From Lacticaseibacillus saniviri JCM 17471 = DSM 24301 (GTDB taxonomy: Bacteria; Bacillota; Bacilli; Lactobacillales; Lactobacillaceae), in assembly GCF_001311785.1 (NCBI RefSeq), contig NZ_BBBX01000011.1, positions 1-64,000 on the forward strand: a stretch of DNA of 64,000 bases, read 5' to 3'. The position numbers and the translations under genes were made by a program. The notes below the pieces were generated by a model, which was given only the letters and a program-made list of their open reading frames with translations, did no database searches and was not told the origin of the DNA. Within the stretch, counting starts at the first letter, position 1; every line of letters begins with the position of its first letter. Shown here one piece after another: positions 38,113 through 46,537 of the stretch.

Positions 38113-38547
38113 TTAGTGTGTGAAGTGATCAGTTGGCTTTGGATCGCCTTCAACAATATCACCTGCATGAGGACCAGCATCTAACATGTAGATACGATCG
38201 ATTGAGATGACAACCGCTGCGATAACAGCTGGCAAGTGACGTTCTGCCGCATATGCCTTAGCGTCTTCGTAGATTTGGTCGTTATCGTGGAATCCTTCAA
38301 CAGTACCTTCAAACCGGAAGCCCTTCAATGCAGCATGGTCAACAGTCGCAACGGCAGCCTTGCCGTTTTCGTGAAGATTATGCCAAGCTTGCTTCCCAGT
38401 TTGTTCGTTATAGATCAAATGCGTATCGTCGAGCACACGCATTGTTCCCTTAGGCCCCACTTGTGGGTTGCCTGCTTCGTCAACTGTTGATAAGAAACTC
38501 AATTGTGCGCCGATCATGTCCTTCATTGCTTGTGTTAATGTTGCCAT
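38113..38547 (-). CDS. PNPOx-like flavin-binding protein, copy 2
   Basis: 144 aa, intact. Close paralogue of copy 1: MATLTQAMKDMIGAQLSFLS against MATLTQDMKDMIGAQLNFLS, and the same GNPQVGPKGTMRVLDD, GKQAWHNLHENGKAAVA and KGFRFEG segments. The two are tandem duplicates about 180 bases apart, each with its own promoter region and this one with its own terminator. RBS GGAAGC. Function within the split-barrel family is unknown. Confidence 0.88.
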   Translation of the reverse strand: MATLTQAMKDMIGAQLSFLSTVDEAGNPQVGPKGTMRVLDDTHLIYNEQTGKQAWHNLHENGKAAVATVDHAALKGFRFEGTVEGFHDNDQIYEDAKAYAAERHLPAVIAAVVISIDRIYMLDAGPHAGDIVEGDPKPTDHFTH

Positions 38548-38642
38548 AAGATCATCAGCTTCCTTCTAAAATTTTTACAAGGTAACTGTAGCACTTTTTG
38601 TTCAAACCGGCTAACAACCTGTCTCGCACACCGTTATTAAAG

Positions 38643-38674
38643 AAAAAACATGTAAACAGTTAGTTCACATGTTT
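38643..38674 (-). terminator. Terminator overlapping the end of the gene at 38660
   Basis: Minus strand AACATGT and ACATGTT pair around GAACTAACTGTTT, followed by TTTT; the left arm includes the last codons and stop codon of the gene. Confidence 0.65.
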
Positions 38675-39034
38675 GGGTGTTGTCATCCGCTGGATTGCCG
38701 TATTGACTAAGTCATCGGTTTCTTCTTCAGTAATGACAAACTTCCGCATAACCATTTTCTTGGTTTCAGCCTCATCGTGCGTCTTGAGGGCATCCGTTGC
38801 AAAGCGGACCACGACTTCTGGGTCCCACACCAGCGGATCCGCGGATTCTTTGGCGGGATCGCGCCAGAAATCGTACACCAATAAGCCGGCCACAGCCCCT
38901 AGCGCAACCCCCAGGCCACCGATTGAAAAGGCGTTGGGAATACGCGCTTGGAGTGTGTGAAACAGACTCACACCTAATACGACCAGAATCATGAACAAAA
39001 CAATTTTCTGGCCGGTAATCTTTGTATTATGCAA
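38660..39034 (-). CDS. Hypothetical membrane protein, about 124 aa
   Basis: Two membrane helices near the N-terminus (QKIVLFMILVVLGVSLFHTL and FSIGGLGVALGAVAGLLVYD), then a soluble charged domain (DPEVVVRFATDALKTHDEAE, KFVITEEETDDLVNTAIQRM). No family recognised. The start is uncertain: TTG at 39034 has GGGGG about six bases upstream; a TTG at 39049 overlaps the preceding gene. It is one base downstream of the gene at 39050, so they are co-transcribed. Confidence 0.68.
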   Translation of the reverse strand: MHNTKITGQKIVLFMILVVLGVSLFHTLQARIPNAFSIGGLGVALGAVAGLLVYDFWRDPAKESADPLVWDPEVVVRFATDALKTHDEAETKKMVMRKFVITEEETDDLVNTAIQRMTTPKHVN

Positions 39035-39049
39035 AACCTGCCCCCACAA

Positions 39050-39289
39050 CTACAGATGTGCCAAAATCGTATATTTGCCGATTGGCTGTTCCTTGGCAAC
39101 CGCGCTCACATCGGGTTGGCCTGCAGCTTCATAGAACACCGCAAACTTACCATCCGCGCCCTTGGCTACTACGAGCCCTTCATCGACCGCATGATCCACT
39201 TTATAGATTTCCGCACTGCGTCGAGCTTCCTGGTAGTCGAAATCGTTTGCTACCGCGTCGCCCGGATTAAAGAAAATAATTTCATCCAT
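39050..39289 (-). CDS. Hypothetical small acidic protein, 79 aa
   Basis: MDEIIFFNPGDAVANDFDYQ is followed by EARRSAEIYKVDHAVDEGLV; it looks like a small soluble beta-rich domain. No family recognised. RBS AAAGGGGCG. It lies 32 bases after the flavodoxin gene and just before the membrane protein gene, so these three are probably one operon. Confidence 0.72.
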   Translation of the reverse strand: MDEIIFFNPGDAVANDFDYQEARRSAEIYKVDHAVDEGLVVAKGADGKFAVFYEAAGQPDVSAVAKEQPIGKYTILAHL

Positions 39290-39321
39290 CAGTTCTCGCC
39301 CCTTTCGGTATTCACAACCCG

Positions 39322-39786
39322 TTACTTTGCCTTGACCTCATTGACCTTGGCCACAATTTCTTTGGTGAACGTGGCAAACAAGGGCATGGTCTCTTCCGTG
39401 ATGCCTTGTTCGATCTTGACGGTTGTGGCCCCCTGAATGGCGCCACTTGCCCGCAAGTTCGCGGTGAACAGTGATGGCGCAGTGTTATAATCATCGCCAT
39501 AATACGGATCGCCGGTACCGACAACGCCAAAGACCAGTGGCTTCTTGGAGTAATCAGTTGCCGCCATATCCGCATAGAAGTCTTCACTCTCTTCCGGAAT
39601 GGTGCCCCCTGACCATGTGTAGGTCGCAATGACCACGGCATCATAGTCTTTCAACTTTGCCGCATCGGTCTGTTGCATCTCGCCCATGGTCACCTCCGCG
39701 TGCATGTATTCAAAGAATTGTTGCAGCGCTCTGGCCATGCCTTTTGAGTTCCCTGTAATTGATGCATATAGAATCAATACCCGCAT
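39322..39786 (-). CDS. Flavodoxin
   Basis: 154 aa, an electron carrier with FMN. The phosphate loop is LILYASITGNSKGMARALQQ (residues 4-23); ATYTWSGGTIPEESEDFYAD and VVGTGDPYYGDDYNTA are the FMN-edge loops. The last loop suggests a standard flavodoxin and not NrdI. RBS GAGGTGA. First of a small operon with two unknown genes. The redox partner is not visible in the window. Confidence 0.9.
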   Translation of the reverse strand: MRVLILYASITGNSKGMARALQQFFEYMHAEVTMGEMQQTDAAKLKDYDAVVIATYTWSGGTIPEESEDFYADMAATDYSKKPLVFGVVGTGDPYYGDDYNTAPSLFTANLRASGAIQGATTVKIEQGITEETMPLFATFTKEIVAKVNEVKAK

Positions 39787-39845
39787 ACGCTCACCTCGTT
39801 TTCTTTTAGTATAGCGAATCGAGGCGGAATGTAAAAGCTTACAGT

Positions 39846-40145
39846 CTATTCGACGGGTAAATGTGCCTGATATTGCAGCAATAAATGTACCGCTTGTGCG
39901 AGTTGCGCTTCACTGAAAAATTGCACATCCGCATCTTGTCCCAAAATATCGACTTCGATAATCGGTGTAAACCCGGAAAAATCGCGCAGTTCTTGTCGCA
40001 GCCAAGCGTCCCAGACTTTGGTCATCAAGCCGTGATTCTGATCTTGATTGCGCCGAATAATGACTTGCTTGTTCTCCCAAATCCGAACTCGTGCGCGACC
40101 ATCAGTTTGTTCCGCGAGTGCAGTTAGATAAGCATATTGTGACAT
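39846..40145 (-). CDS. Hypothetical protein, 99 aa
   Basis: MSQYAYLTALAEQTDGRARV, then RIWENKQVIIRRNQDQNHGL and a Gln/Leu-rich C-terminus (EAQLAQAVHLLLQYQAHLPV). Soluble, no recognised family. The start at 40145 has GAGAGGGG upstream; the frame extends to 40208 without a site. A LexA-box-like sequence is about 60 bases upstream. Confidence 0.68.
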   Translation of the reverse strand: MSQYAYLTALAEQTDGRARVRIWENKQVIIRRNQDQNHGLMTKVWDAWLRQELRDFSGFTPIIEVDILGQDADVQFFSEAQLAQAVHLLLQYQAHLPVE

Positions 40146-40201
40146 TGAATTCGACCCCTCTCCACATTCGACAAGGTGACATTTCGTTACTTCTATTATA
40201 C

Positions 40202-40215
40202 CAAACAAACGTTCG
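40202..40215. promoter_or_regulatory. LexA/DinR-box-like sequence
   Basis: On the minus strand CGAACGTTTGTTTG matches the Gram-positive SOS box CGAACRNRYGTTYG at 13 of 14 positions. It lies in the divergent gap between the genes at 40145 (minus) and 40306 (plus). No known SOS gene is adjacent, so function is uncertain. Confidence 0.45.
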
Positions 40216-40250
40216 CAAAGGCAAAAGTTTGATCTCGCACTATACGCTTT

Positions 40251-40266
40251 TACCCAAAGTTGGGTA
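40251..40266. promoter_or_regulatory. Palindromic operator at the promoter of the gene at 40306
   Basis: TACCCAA-AG-TTGGGTA is a perfect inverted repeat whose right arm runs into a plus-strand TATACT (40264-40269), about 37 bases before the start codon. It probably controls the small gene downstream. Confidence 0.6.
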
Positions 40267-40305
40267 TACTGATATTAGTATCTACCTTAGAGGAGGAAGT
40301 TTATT

Positions 40306-40512
40306 TTGGCCGAAAAAGAACAACTCAGCGCATTTGCACATGAAATCATTGAATTCCAACGCAAAAATAATTTGACCGATACCGAAATGGCGCTCAACAG
40401 CCACGTCTCCGTGGAACACATCCACAACATCAAAGCAATGCGTGAAGTGCCCGACACAACCGTCGTTGCCAACTTGCAAAGCTACATGGAACACAAACCA
40501 ACGGGCAAATAG
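40306..40512 (+). CDS. Small helix-turn-helix-like protein, 68 aa
   Basis: AFAHEIIEFQRKNNLTDTEM and ALNSHVSVEHIHNIKAMREV look like a compact helical domain of the HTH type; similar short proteins are widespread and uncharacterised in lactobacilli. The start codon is TTG with AGAGGAGG nine bases upstream. Followed directly by repeat E10 and then a terminator. DNA binding is a guess from shape. Confidence 0.7.
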   Translation: MAEKEQLSAFAHEIIEFQRKNNLTDTEMALNSHVSVEHIHNIKAMREVPDTTVVANLQSYMEHKPTGK

Positions 40513-40632
40513 CAGTGTGCGACAAAAGGCGCTCAAAACTGAGGATTAGCAATATCTTTGAAAGAAGCCGGTTTGTGGCTTCGGCAAAGATGAGCTAACC
40601 GGAGTGTTTTGCCTCTTGAAGCATATTTTTAA
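40513..40632 (+). repeat. Structured intergenic repeat E10 (class I), 3' UTR of the gene at 40306
   Basis: Starts CAGTGTGCGACAAAAGGCG directly after the stop codon and ends GCCTCTTGAAGCATATTTT. CAAAAC pairs with GTTTTG, TTAGC with GCTAA, ATCTTTG with CAAAGAT, GAAGCC with GGCTTC. It is most similar to E14. Confidence 0.85.
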
Positions 40633-40648
40633 TACCACGCACCAACAT

Positions 40649-40694
40649 AAAAAGACGAACCCATCATTGTTGAAATGATGGGTTCGTCTTTTTT
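40649..40694. terminator. Bidirectional terminator between the gene at 40306 and purD
   Basis: AAAAAGACGAACCCATCAT pairs perfectly with ATGATGGGTTCGTCTTTTTT. It ends the plus-strand transcript and the purine operon from the other side. Confidence 0.92.
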
Positions 40695-40708
40695 ATGTTC
40701 AATTGTGC

Positions 40709-41969
40709 TTAAGCGTGTTCCATGTGAAACGCATGATAGCCAATATCCCGTCGATAAGCCAGCTCACCGGCGTACTGATCCGCGAGCTGCTCTGCCACTA
40801 ATTGCGCGTCACGTAATGTCGCACCACAGCCGACAACATCCACAACACGCCCACCCGCACTGGTCAACAGATGCGCTTCATCCACATCGACCGCAGCAGG
40901 TAACCAGATATCACTGGTCAGGTCTTTGGGTTCAGGAATCTTGACGCGAACTGCCCGATCAGTGGCACCAGGATATTGCGGATGCACCATGACCAACGTG
41001 AGATAGTAGCGGCCATTTAGTGTGATGCGGGGCGTTTCGCCCGCCATCAAGGTGGTCAGAACAGTGTACAAGTCCTCTTGAATCTGAGGCAGTAATACCT
41101 GCGTCTCTGGGTCTCCCAAGCGCATGTTGTATTCCAGAATCTTGGGGCCAGCTGCCGTGAAAATCAAGCCCATATAAATCACACCACAACCGCGCATATC
41201 ATCGGTCATCATGCCAGTGACAGTGGCCTGCATCAGGCGTTTGGCTGCAGCCTGTTCTTCGCTGGTAAATTGCGGTGCGGGACTGATAGCGCCCATCCCC
41301 CCTGTGTTCGGGCCAGCATCACCACTGAAGCGGCGTTTGTAGTCTTGCGACAGTGGTAGAATCACCAGCCGGTCATCAGCGAAGAAAGCCATCACGGAGG
41401 CCTCTTGCCCGACCAAATATTCTTCAAGCACCAGCGGCATCGCACTATCTTCGGCGTACAGCTGATGCAGCCGATCCTGTGCTTGTGTCATTGTTTGGCA
41501 GACAAAACGCCTTTACCACCCGCCAGGCCATCGCGCTTGATCACAATCGGTGCCTGCCATTGTTGCAGTTGCGTCTGTGCTTCACGCAGACTTCTGACCA
41601 CGACAGCAGCCGCGGTTGGCAGTTGATGCCGCGCCATGAACGCCTTAGCAAACTGCTTGCTGGCTTCAAGTTGGGCGAGTTGTTGATTGACGCCAAAATC
41701 GCTAATCCAGCGGCCTCAAAGGCATCCACGATACCACCAACCAATGGCGCTTCCGGGCCCACCACCGTCAGATCAATATGGTCTTTCGCAAATGCGATGA
41801 GGCCTTCAAAATCATTTTCGGCAATCGGCACACTCGTCAATCCGAGTAACGCCATACCGGGATTGCCTGGCGCAACATAAACCCGATCGACACTGGGGGC
41901 ATCGCGAAACTTGATGCCAAGCGCGGCTTCACGGCCACCGCGTCCAATAATCAAAACATGCTGTGTCAT
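40709..41969 (-). CDS. purD: Phosphoribosylamine-glycine ligase (frame broken twice)
   Basis: Second step of purine synthesis: joins glycine to phosphoribosylamine with ATP. About 420 aa. N-terminus HVLIIGRGGREAALGIKF, VVGPEAPLVGGIVDAFEAAG, ATP-grasp LVLEEYLVGQEASVMAFF, and the loop FSGDAGPNTGGMGAISPAP with EYNMRLGDPETQVLLP. Breaks near 41703 (T4 for T5, GLAIFGVNQQLAQLEAS) and 41495 (A lost, GVLSAKQMTQAQ). RBS GAGGAGGAG. Last gene of the operon. A parS-like sequence is inside its 3' end. Confidence 0.92.
40716..40731. promoter_or_regulatory. parS-like sequence within purD
   Basis: TGTTCCATGTGAAACG matches TGTTNCACGTGAAACA at 14 of 16 positions, with the same central T as the site at 31701. 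It encodes the purD C-terminus (FHMEHA). Confidence 0.55.
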
Positions 41970-41979
41970 GGCTCCTCCT

Positions 41980-43505
41980 CTAATGTCTGAAGTGACGGAC
42001 GCCCGTTGTCACCATCGCAATGCCGTATTCGTTGGCCTTGTCGATGGAATCCTGATCGCGAATGCTCCCACCCGGTTGAATAATCGCGCGAATCCCGTGC
42101 TTGGCGGCATAATCCACGGAGTCCGCCATCGGGAAGAAAGCATCACTGGCTAAGACCGCACCAGCAAAGTTGGCGTTCTGTTGCGCCTGAGCCAACGCAA
42201 TCTCGACCGACCCCACGCGATTCATCTGCCCGGCGCCAATGCCTAACGTTTGGCCCTGATTGGCAACCACAATCGCATTGCTCTTCACGTGCTTAACCAC
42301 GCGTTGCGCAAAGAGCATGGCGTCAATCTGTTCCAGTGTCGGTTCAACGGCCGTCACAATCGTCAGATCATCTGCTGTTTCCACGCGCTGATCAACATCT
42401 TGAACCAATAATCCACCTTGAACTGAAACCAATTCGTGGGTCGGTTGGCGCGTATGATGATCGACCATCGCCACTGTCATCAAACGCAGATTCTTCTTCT
42501 GGGCCAACAAGTCACGGGCGTCGTCATCAAAGTCGGGCGCGATAATGATTTCAAGAAAGAGCTCGTGCATTTTGGTTGCTGTCGCCAGATCCACGGTGCG
42601 ATTCAGGGCAATGATGCCACCAAAATCGAGACGGAATCAGCGGCATAGGCGCGGTCCCAGGCGGCTTCAATTGTCTCACCCTGACCGACACCACAAGGAT
42701 TCATGTGCTTCATTGCCACAACGGTGGGTTCACTGAATTCAGCCAGCGTGAGTAAGGCCGCATCCGCATCCTTGATGTTGTTATAGGACAATTCCTTGCC
42801 GTGAAGCTGTTTGGCTGCCGCAATCGATGTGGCCTCAGGATAAGGCTCCGCATAGAAGGCCGCGGCTTGATGACTATTTTCACCATAGCGCAATGTCTGC
42901 TTGCGCACATAGGTTGGTGTCAGGGTTTCGGGAAATGCCTGTTGGGTCAGATAGGCCGCAATCTGGGCATCATAGGCTGCGGTGGTGCGGAACACCTTGG
43001 CAGCGAGCTCGTGCCGCAAGGCCACATCATCGGCATCGATGCCAGCAAGAACAGCGGGATAGTCGGCAGGATTAACGACGGCCCAAACCGCATTACTATT
43101 CTTGGCCGCAGCCCGCAGTGCAGATGGCCCACCGATATCAATCTGTTCAATGACTTCTGCCTGACTCACACCGGCGCGGTGACTGGTTTCGGCAAATGGA
43201 TAGAGATTGACACAGACCAAGTCAACCGGCGTAATCTCGTGCTCTGCCAGCGCGGTCATGTGCGCGTCAGAATCTCGGCGCGCCAAGATACCCGCGTGTA
43301 AGCGGGGATGCAGCGTCTTAACGCGGCCATCCAACATTTCAGGAAAGCCGGTCACATCTTCGACACCCATGACCGTTAATCCGGCATCGGCCAACACGGC
43401 TTGGGTCCCACCCGTTGAAACCAATTCAAATCCTCGTTCAATCAATCCCTGTGCGAATTCAACCAAACCATTTTTATCGGAAACACTCAACAATGCACGC
43501 TTCAC
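41980..43505 (-). CDS. purH: AICAR transformylase/IMP cyclohydrolase (frame broken once)
   Basis: Bifunctional last two steps to IMP. About 508 aa. N-terminal cyclohydrolase: [58 protein letters not shown]-terminal transformylase: [37 protein letters not shown] (Lys-His) and [20 protein letters not shown]. The frame breaks near 42612-42615 (T4 for T5, [19 protein letters not shown]). The start is GTG at 43505 (AAGGAG upstream), sharing a base with the purN stop codon. Confidence 0.93.
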
Positions 43506-44075
43506 TAGATCACTCCTTCTTCGATGAGGTCAGAAACAACTTGTGGTAACAATTGGTGCTCTGCGGCATGAATGGCCGCTTCAAGCGCTGGTAAGGACTG
43601 CTTGGGTGCGATGGGCACCGCTTGTTGGGCAATAATCTCGCCAGAATCGATGCCGGCATCCACATAGTGCACGGTCACACCGGTGATGCGCACGCCGTAA
43701 TTGTAGGCATCAAGAATGCCATTCCGGCCGGGGGAAACTGGGTAACAGCGCGGGATGCAGATTGATGATGCGCTTGGGATAGGCGGCCAGCAAGGTGTCG
43801 CCGATGATGCGCATATAGCCGGCCAAAATCACCAGATCAAGCGGTGGCAATTGCGTCACGATGGCACGTTCAGCCGCGGCCTTATCGGGATAGTCGCGAT
43901 AGTTTATCACGATGACGGGGACGCCATCCGCTTGGGCCCGCGTCAGAACGTACGCATCGACGTGATCACACACTACACAGACAATCTGTGCCGCGAGCTC
44001 ACCCGCTGCAATGGCCGCCTGTAAGGCCGCATAGTTACTGCCATTCCCGGATGCAAAGACAACTAGGCGTTTCAT
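43505..44075 (-). CDS. purN: Phosphoribosylglycinamide formyltransferase (frame broken once)
   Basis: Transfers formyl from 10-formyl-THF to GAR. 189 aa after repair. [20 protein letters not shown], then [20 protein letters not shown] and the catalytic [20 protein letters not shown], with [20 protein letters not shown]. The frame breaks at 43730-43734 (C5 where C4 is needed, an apparent extra base). Start ATG 44075 overlaps the purM stop codon (ATGA). Confidence 0.92.
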
Positions 44076-45082
44076 GCATCCCCCTCCCACTGAACCTCGG
44101 GTGCATCGCTGTGGCGTTCAATCACTTGCCCCAAAACTTGGGCGTCCGGTAATGCCGCGAGCACGTCTGGCAGTTGCTTGTCGCCAACAGCCAAAATCAT
44201 GCCGAAACCGAGGTTAAACGTGCGCCGCATCTCGGCATCTGAGAGTTCTCCAGCTGTCTGCAACCGCGCAAACAGTTCAGGATATGCCCACGACTGTAGT
44301 TGCGCCGCCATGCCCGCCGGCAACATGCGCGGCACATTGTCGGTGAAGCCACCACCCGTGATATGGGCGATACCATGAATCAAGTGGCGCTGAATCAATG
44401 GCAAGACGGCCGAAACATAAATCCGGGTGGGCGTGAGCGCTGCCTGAGCGATGGTCTGTCCATCGGCTAATGGCTGGGTTCCTAAGTCATCAATCGCTAA
44501 CAGGCGCCGCACCAGGGAAAAGCCATTGCTATGTAATCCAGAACTCGGTAGGCCAACCAACGTATCACCGATAGCCACTTCTTGTGGCAGCAATTGATCA
44601 CGCTGCGCCATACCGAGCGCGAAACCGGCCAGATCATAGTGGCCCGCCGGATACATGTCAGGCATCTCCGCGGTTTCGCCACCAATCAGGCTCATGCCCG
44701 CCTGCTGACAGCCCGCGACAATACCTTGCATGACGTCCTGCGCCACCTCGGGAACCAAGTGATCTGTTGCCATATAATCCAGGAAAAAGAGCGGTTGCGC
44801 GCCGTCCGCGAGCAAATCATTGGCGACCATCGCCACCAAATCGATGCCGATGGTGGTGTGTTGCTGTAATTGATTGGCCAGCAACAACTTGGTTCCGACA
44901 CCATCAGTCGCTGCCAGCAAGATGGTTTGCGAATCGGTGGACAATTGATACGCCGCCGCGAACCCATTTTGATGTGGCAACACATTGCGGTCATGCGTGG
45001 TTTTCGCTAGGGGCGCATAGGATCGAGCTACCGCATTGCCGACATCGACGTTCACGCCTGCTGTGGTGTAATCAATACTCAC
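44072..45082 (-). CDS. purM: Phosphoribosylformylglycinamidine cyclo-ligase
   Basis: Makes AIR from FGAM with ATP. 336 aa, intact. DYTTAGVNVDVGNAVARSYA, LLAATDGVGTKLLLANQLQQ, GIDLVAMVANDLLADGAQPL, LIGGETAEMPDMYPAGHYDL, GLPSSGLHSNGFSLVR and HITGGGFTDNVPRMLP are the family signatures. The start is GTG with RBS GAGGAGGTG. The start overlaps the end of purF by four bases. Confidence 0.95.
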   Translation of the reverse strand: MSIDYTTAGVNVDVGNAVARSYAPLAKTTHDRNVLPHQNGFAAAYQLSTDSQTILLAATDGVGTKLLLANQLQQHTTIGIDLVAMVANDLLADGAQPLFFLDYMATDHLVPEVAQDVMQGIVAGCQQAGMSLIGGETAEMPDMYPAGHYDLAGFALGMAQRDQLLPQEVAIGDTLVGLPSSGLHSNGFSLVRRLLAIDDLGTQPLADGQTIAQAALTPTRIYVSAVLPLIQRHLIHGIAHITGGGFTDNVPRMLPAGMAAQLQSWAYPELFARLQTAGELSDAEMRRTFNLGFGMILAVGDKQLPDVLAALPDAQVLGQVIERHSDAPEVQWEGDA

Positions 45083-46537
45083 GCGGACACCTCCTCGAGA
45101 TTGATGGGACGCAGCGCGAGCTCCGCCTGATAACTGGTCTCATAATCACCCAGTTCGGTCGGATAATCGCCCGTAAAATAAGCGGTGCACAAGCCGTGAT
45201 GCGGGGCGTCACTGCGCAAGCCGATGCCCTCCTCCAATCCTGTGACCGAAAGAAAACCCAGCGTATCGACATCCAGCCGGTCGCGCATCTCACTGACTGT
45301 GTATTGCGCGGCCATCAATTGATCCATGGTCTGAATATCGATGCCATAAAAACATGGAAAGCGCAGCGGTGGACTGCTGATGCGCAGGTGAACCGATTTG
45401 GCGCCCGCCGCCCGCAATAATTTCACGATCTGAATCGCGGTGGTGCCACGCACAATCGAGTCATCCACCAATACCACGTTCTTACCCGCCACGACTTCGG
45501 GAATCGCGCTGAGCTTCATGCGCACACTCTTTTCACGCAGGGCTTGGGTGGGTTGAATGAAGGTGCGCGCGATGTATTGGCTCTTCACTAAGCCCATCTC
45601 ATAAGGCAGACCACTTTCACGCGCATACCCGATTGCGGCCGACAGGGATGAGTTCGGTACCCCGCACACGATATCGCCATCAGGTGTCGGTTGTTCACGC
45701 GCGAGCTGTTCGCCCAAGCGCACGCGAGCCTGATGCACGTTCACCCCATGAATCGTGGAATCCGGCCGGGCAAAATAGATAAACTCCATCGCACACACCG
45801 CAAGCTGGGTACGCTTGGTGTAGGCGTGACTGTGCATGCCGGTGTTATCAACGCGAATCACCTCACCGGGTTGCACATCGCGAACAAATTGTGCCCCCGA
45901 CCGCGGTCAGTGCGGCCGTCTCGCTGCAGATCACCACCGCGCCATTAGCCAAGCGGCCGATGACGAGTGGCCGAAAGCCATTGGGATCACTCGCGGCGTA
46001 TAAGGCGTGCTCCGTCAACAACATGAAGGCAAATCCGCCCTGAACGGTGTTGAGTGCCTGGTCGAGTTGCGCGTCAAAGCCGATTTTGTCGCTGCGCCGA
46101 ATCAGGTGCATCAAGACCTCGGTGTCTGATGTTGACTGAAAAATCGCACCTTGCGCCTCGAGCTGGCGCCGCAAGCTCTGTGCGTTGGTCAAATTACCGT
46201 TGTGTGCGAGGGCAATGCTCTGATCACTGAAACGAAACAACAGCGGTTGAATGTTCTCTAAAATACGCCCCCCTGCTGTGGCATAGCGCACATGGCCCAA
46301 AGATGCGCGGCCATACAATTCACGCAACTGATCGGGTTGTGCGAAGACCTCACTGAGTAAGCCGAGACCGCGGTGCCGCCGTACACCCATGGGCGTCAAG
46401 CTGACGATGCCGGCCCCTTCTTGGCCGCGATGTTGCAAAGTATGTAATCCCAAGTAGGTCAGTTCAGCGGCATCTTCACTCCCCCAAATACCAAACACGC
46501 CACACTCTTCATTTAAGCTTTTGACTTCATTCGGCAT
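45079..46537 (-). CDS. purF: Amidophosphoribosyltransferase (frame broken once)
   Basis: First committed step: PRPP plus glutamine to phosphoribosylamine. 485 aa after repair. A short propeptide precedes the nucleophile Cys12 ([12 protein letters not shown]). Glutaminase domain: LQHRGQEGAGIVS, LGHVRYATAG, LAHNGNLTNA, STSDTEVLMHLI. PRTase domain: VVLVDDSIVRGTTAIQIVKL. The frame breaks at 45895-45899 (G5 where G4 is needed; TAVGAQFVRDVQPGEVI). Overlaps purL by 25 bases. RBS GGGAGGA. Confidence 0.94.

Noticed and set aside
40202-40215. Firm call of a LexA regulon
   Set aside because: A single box without a known SOS gene next to it is not enough, so it is listed only as a candidate.
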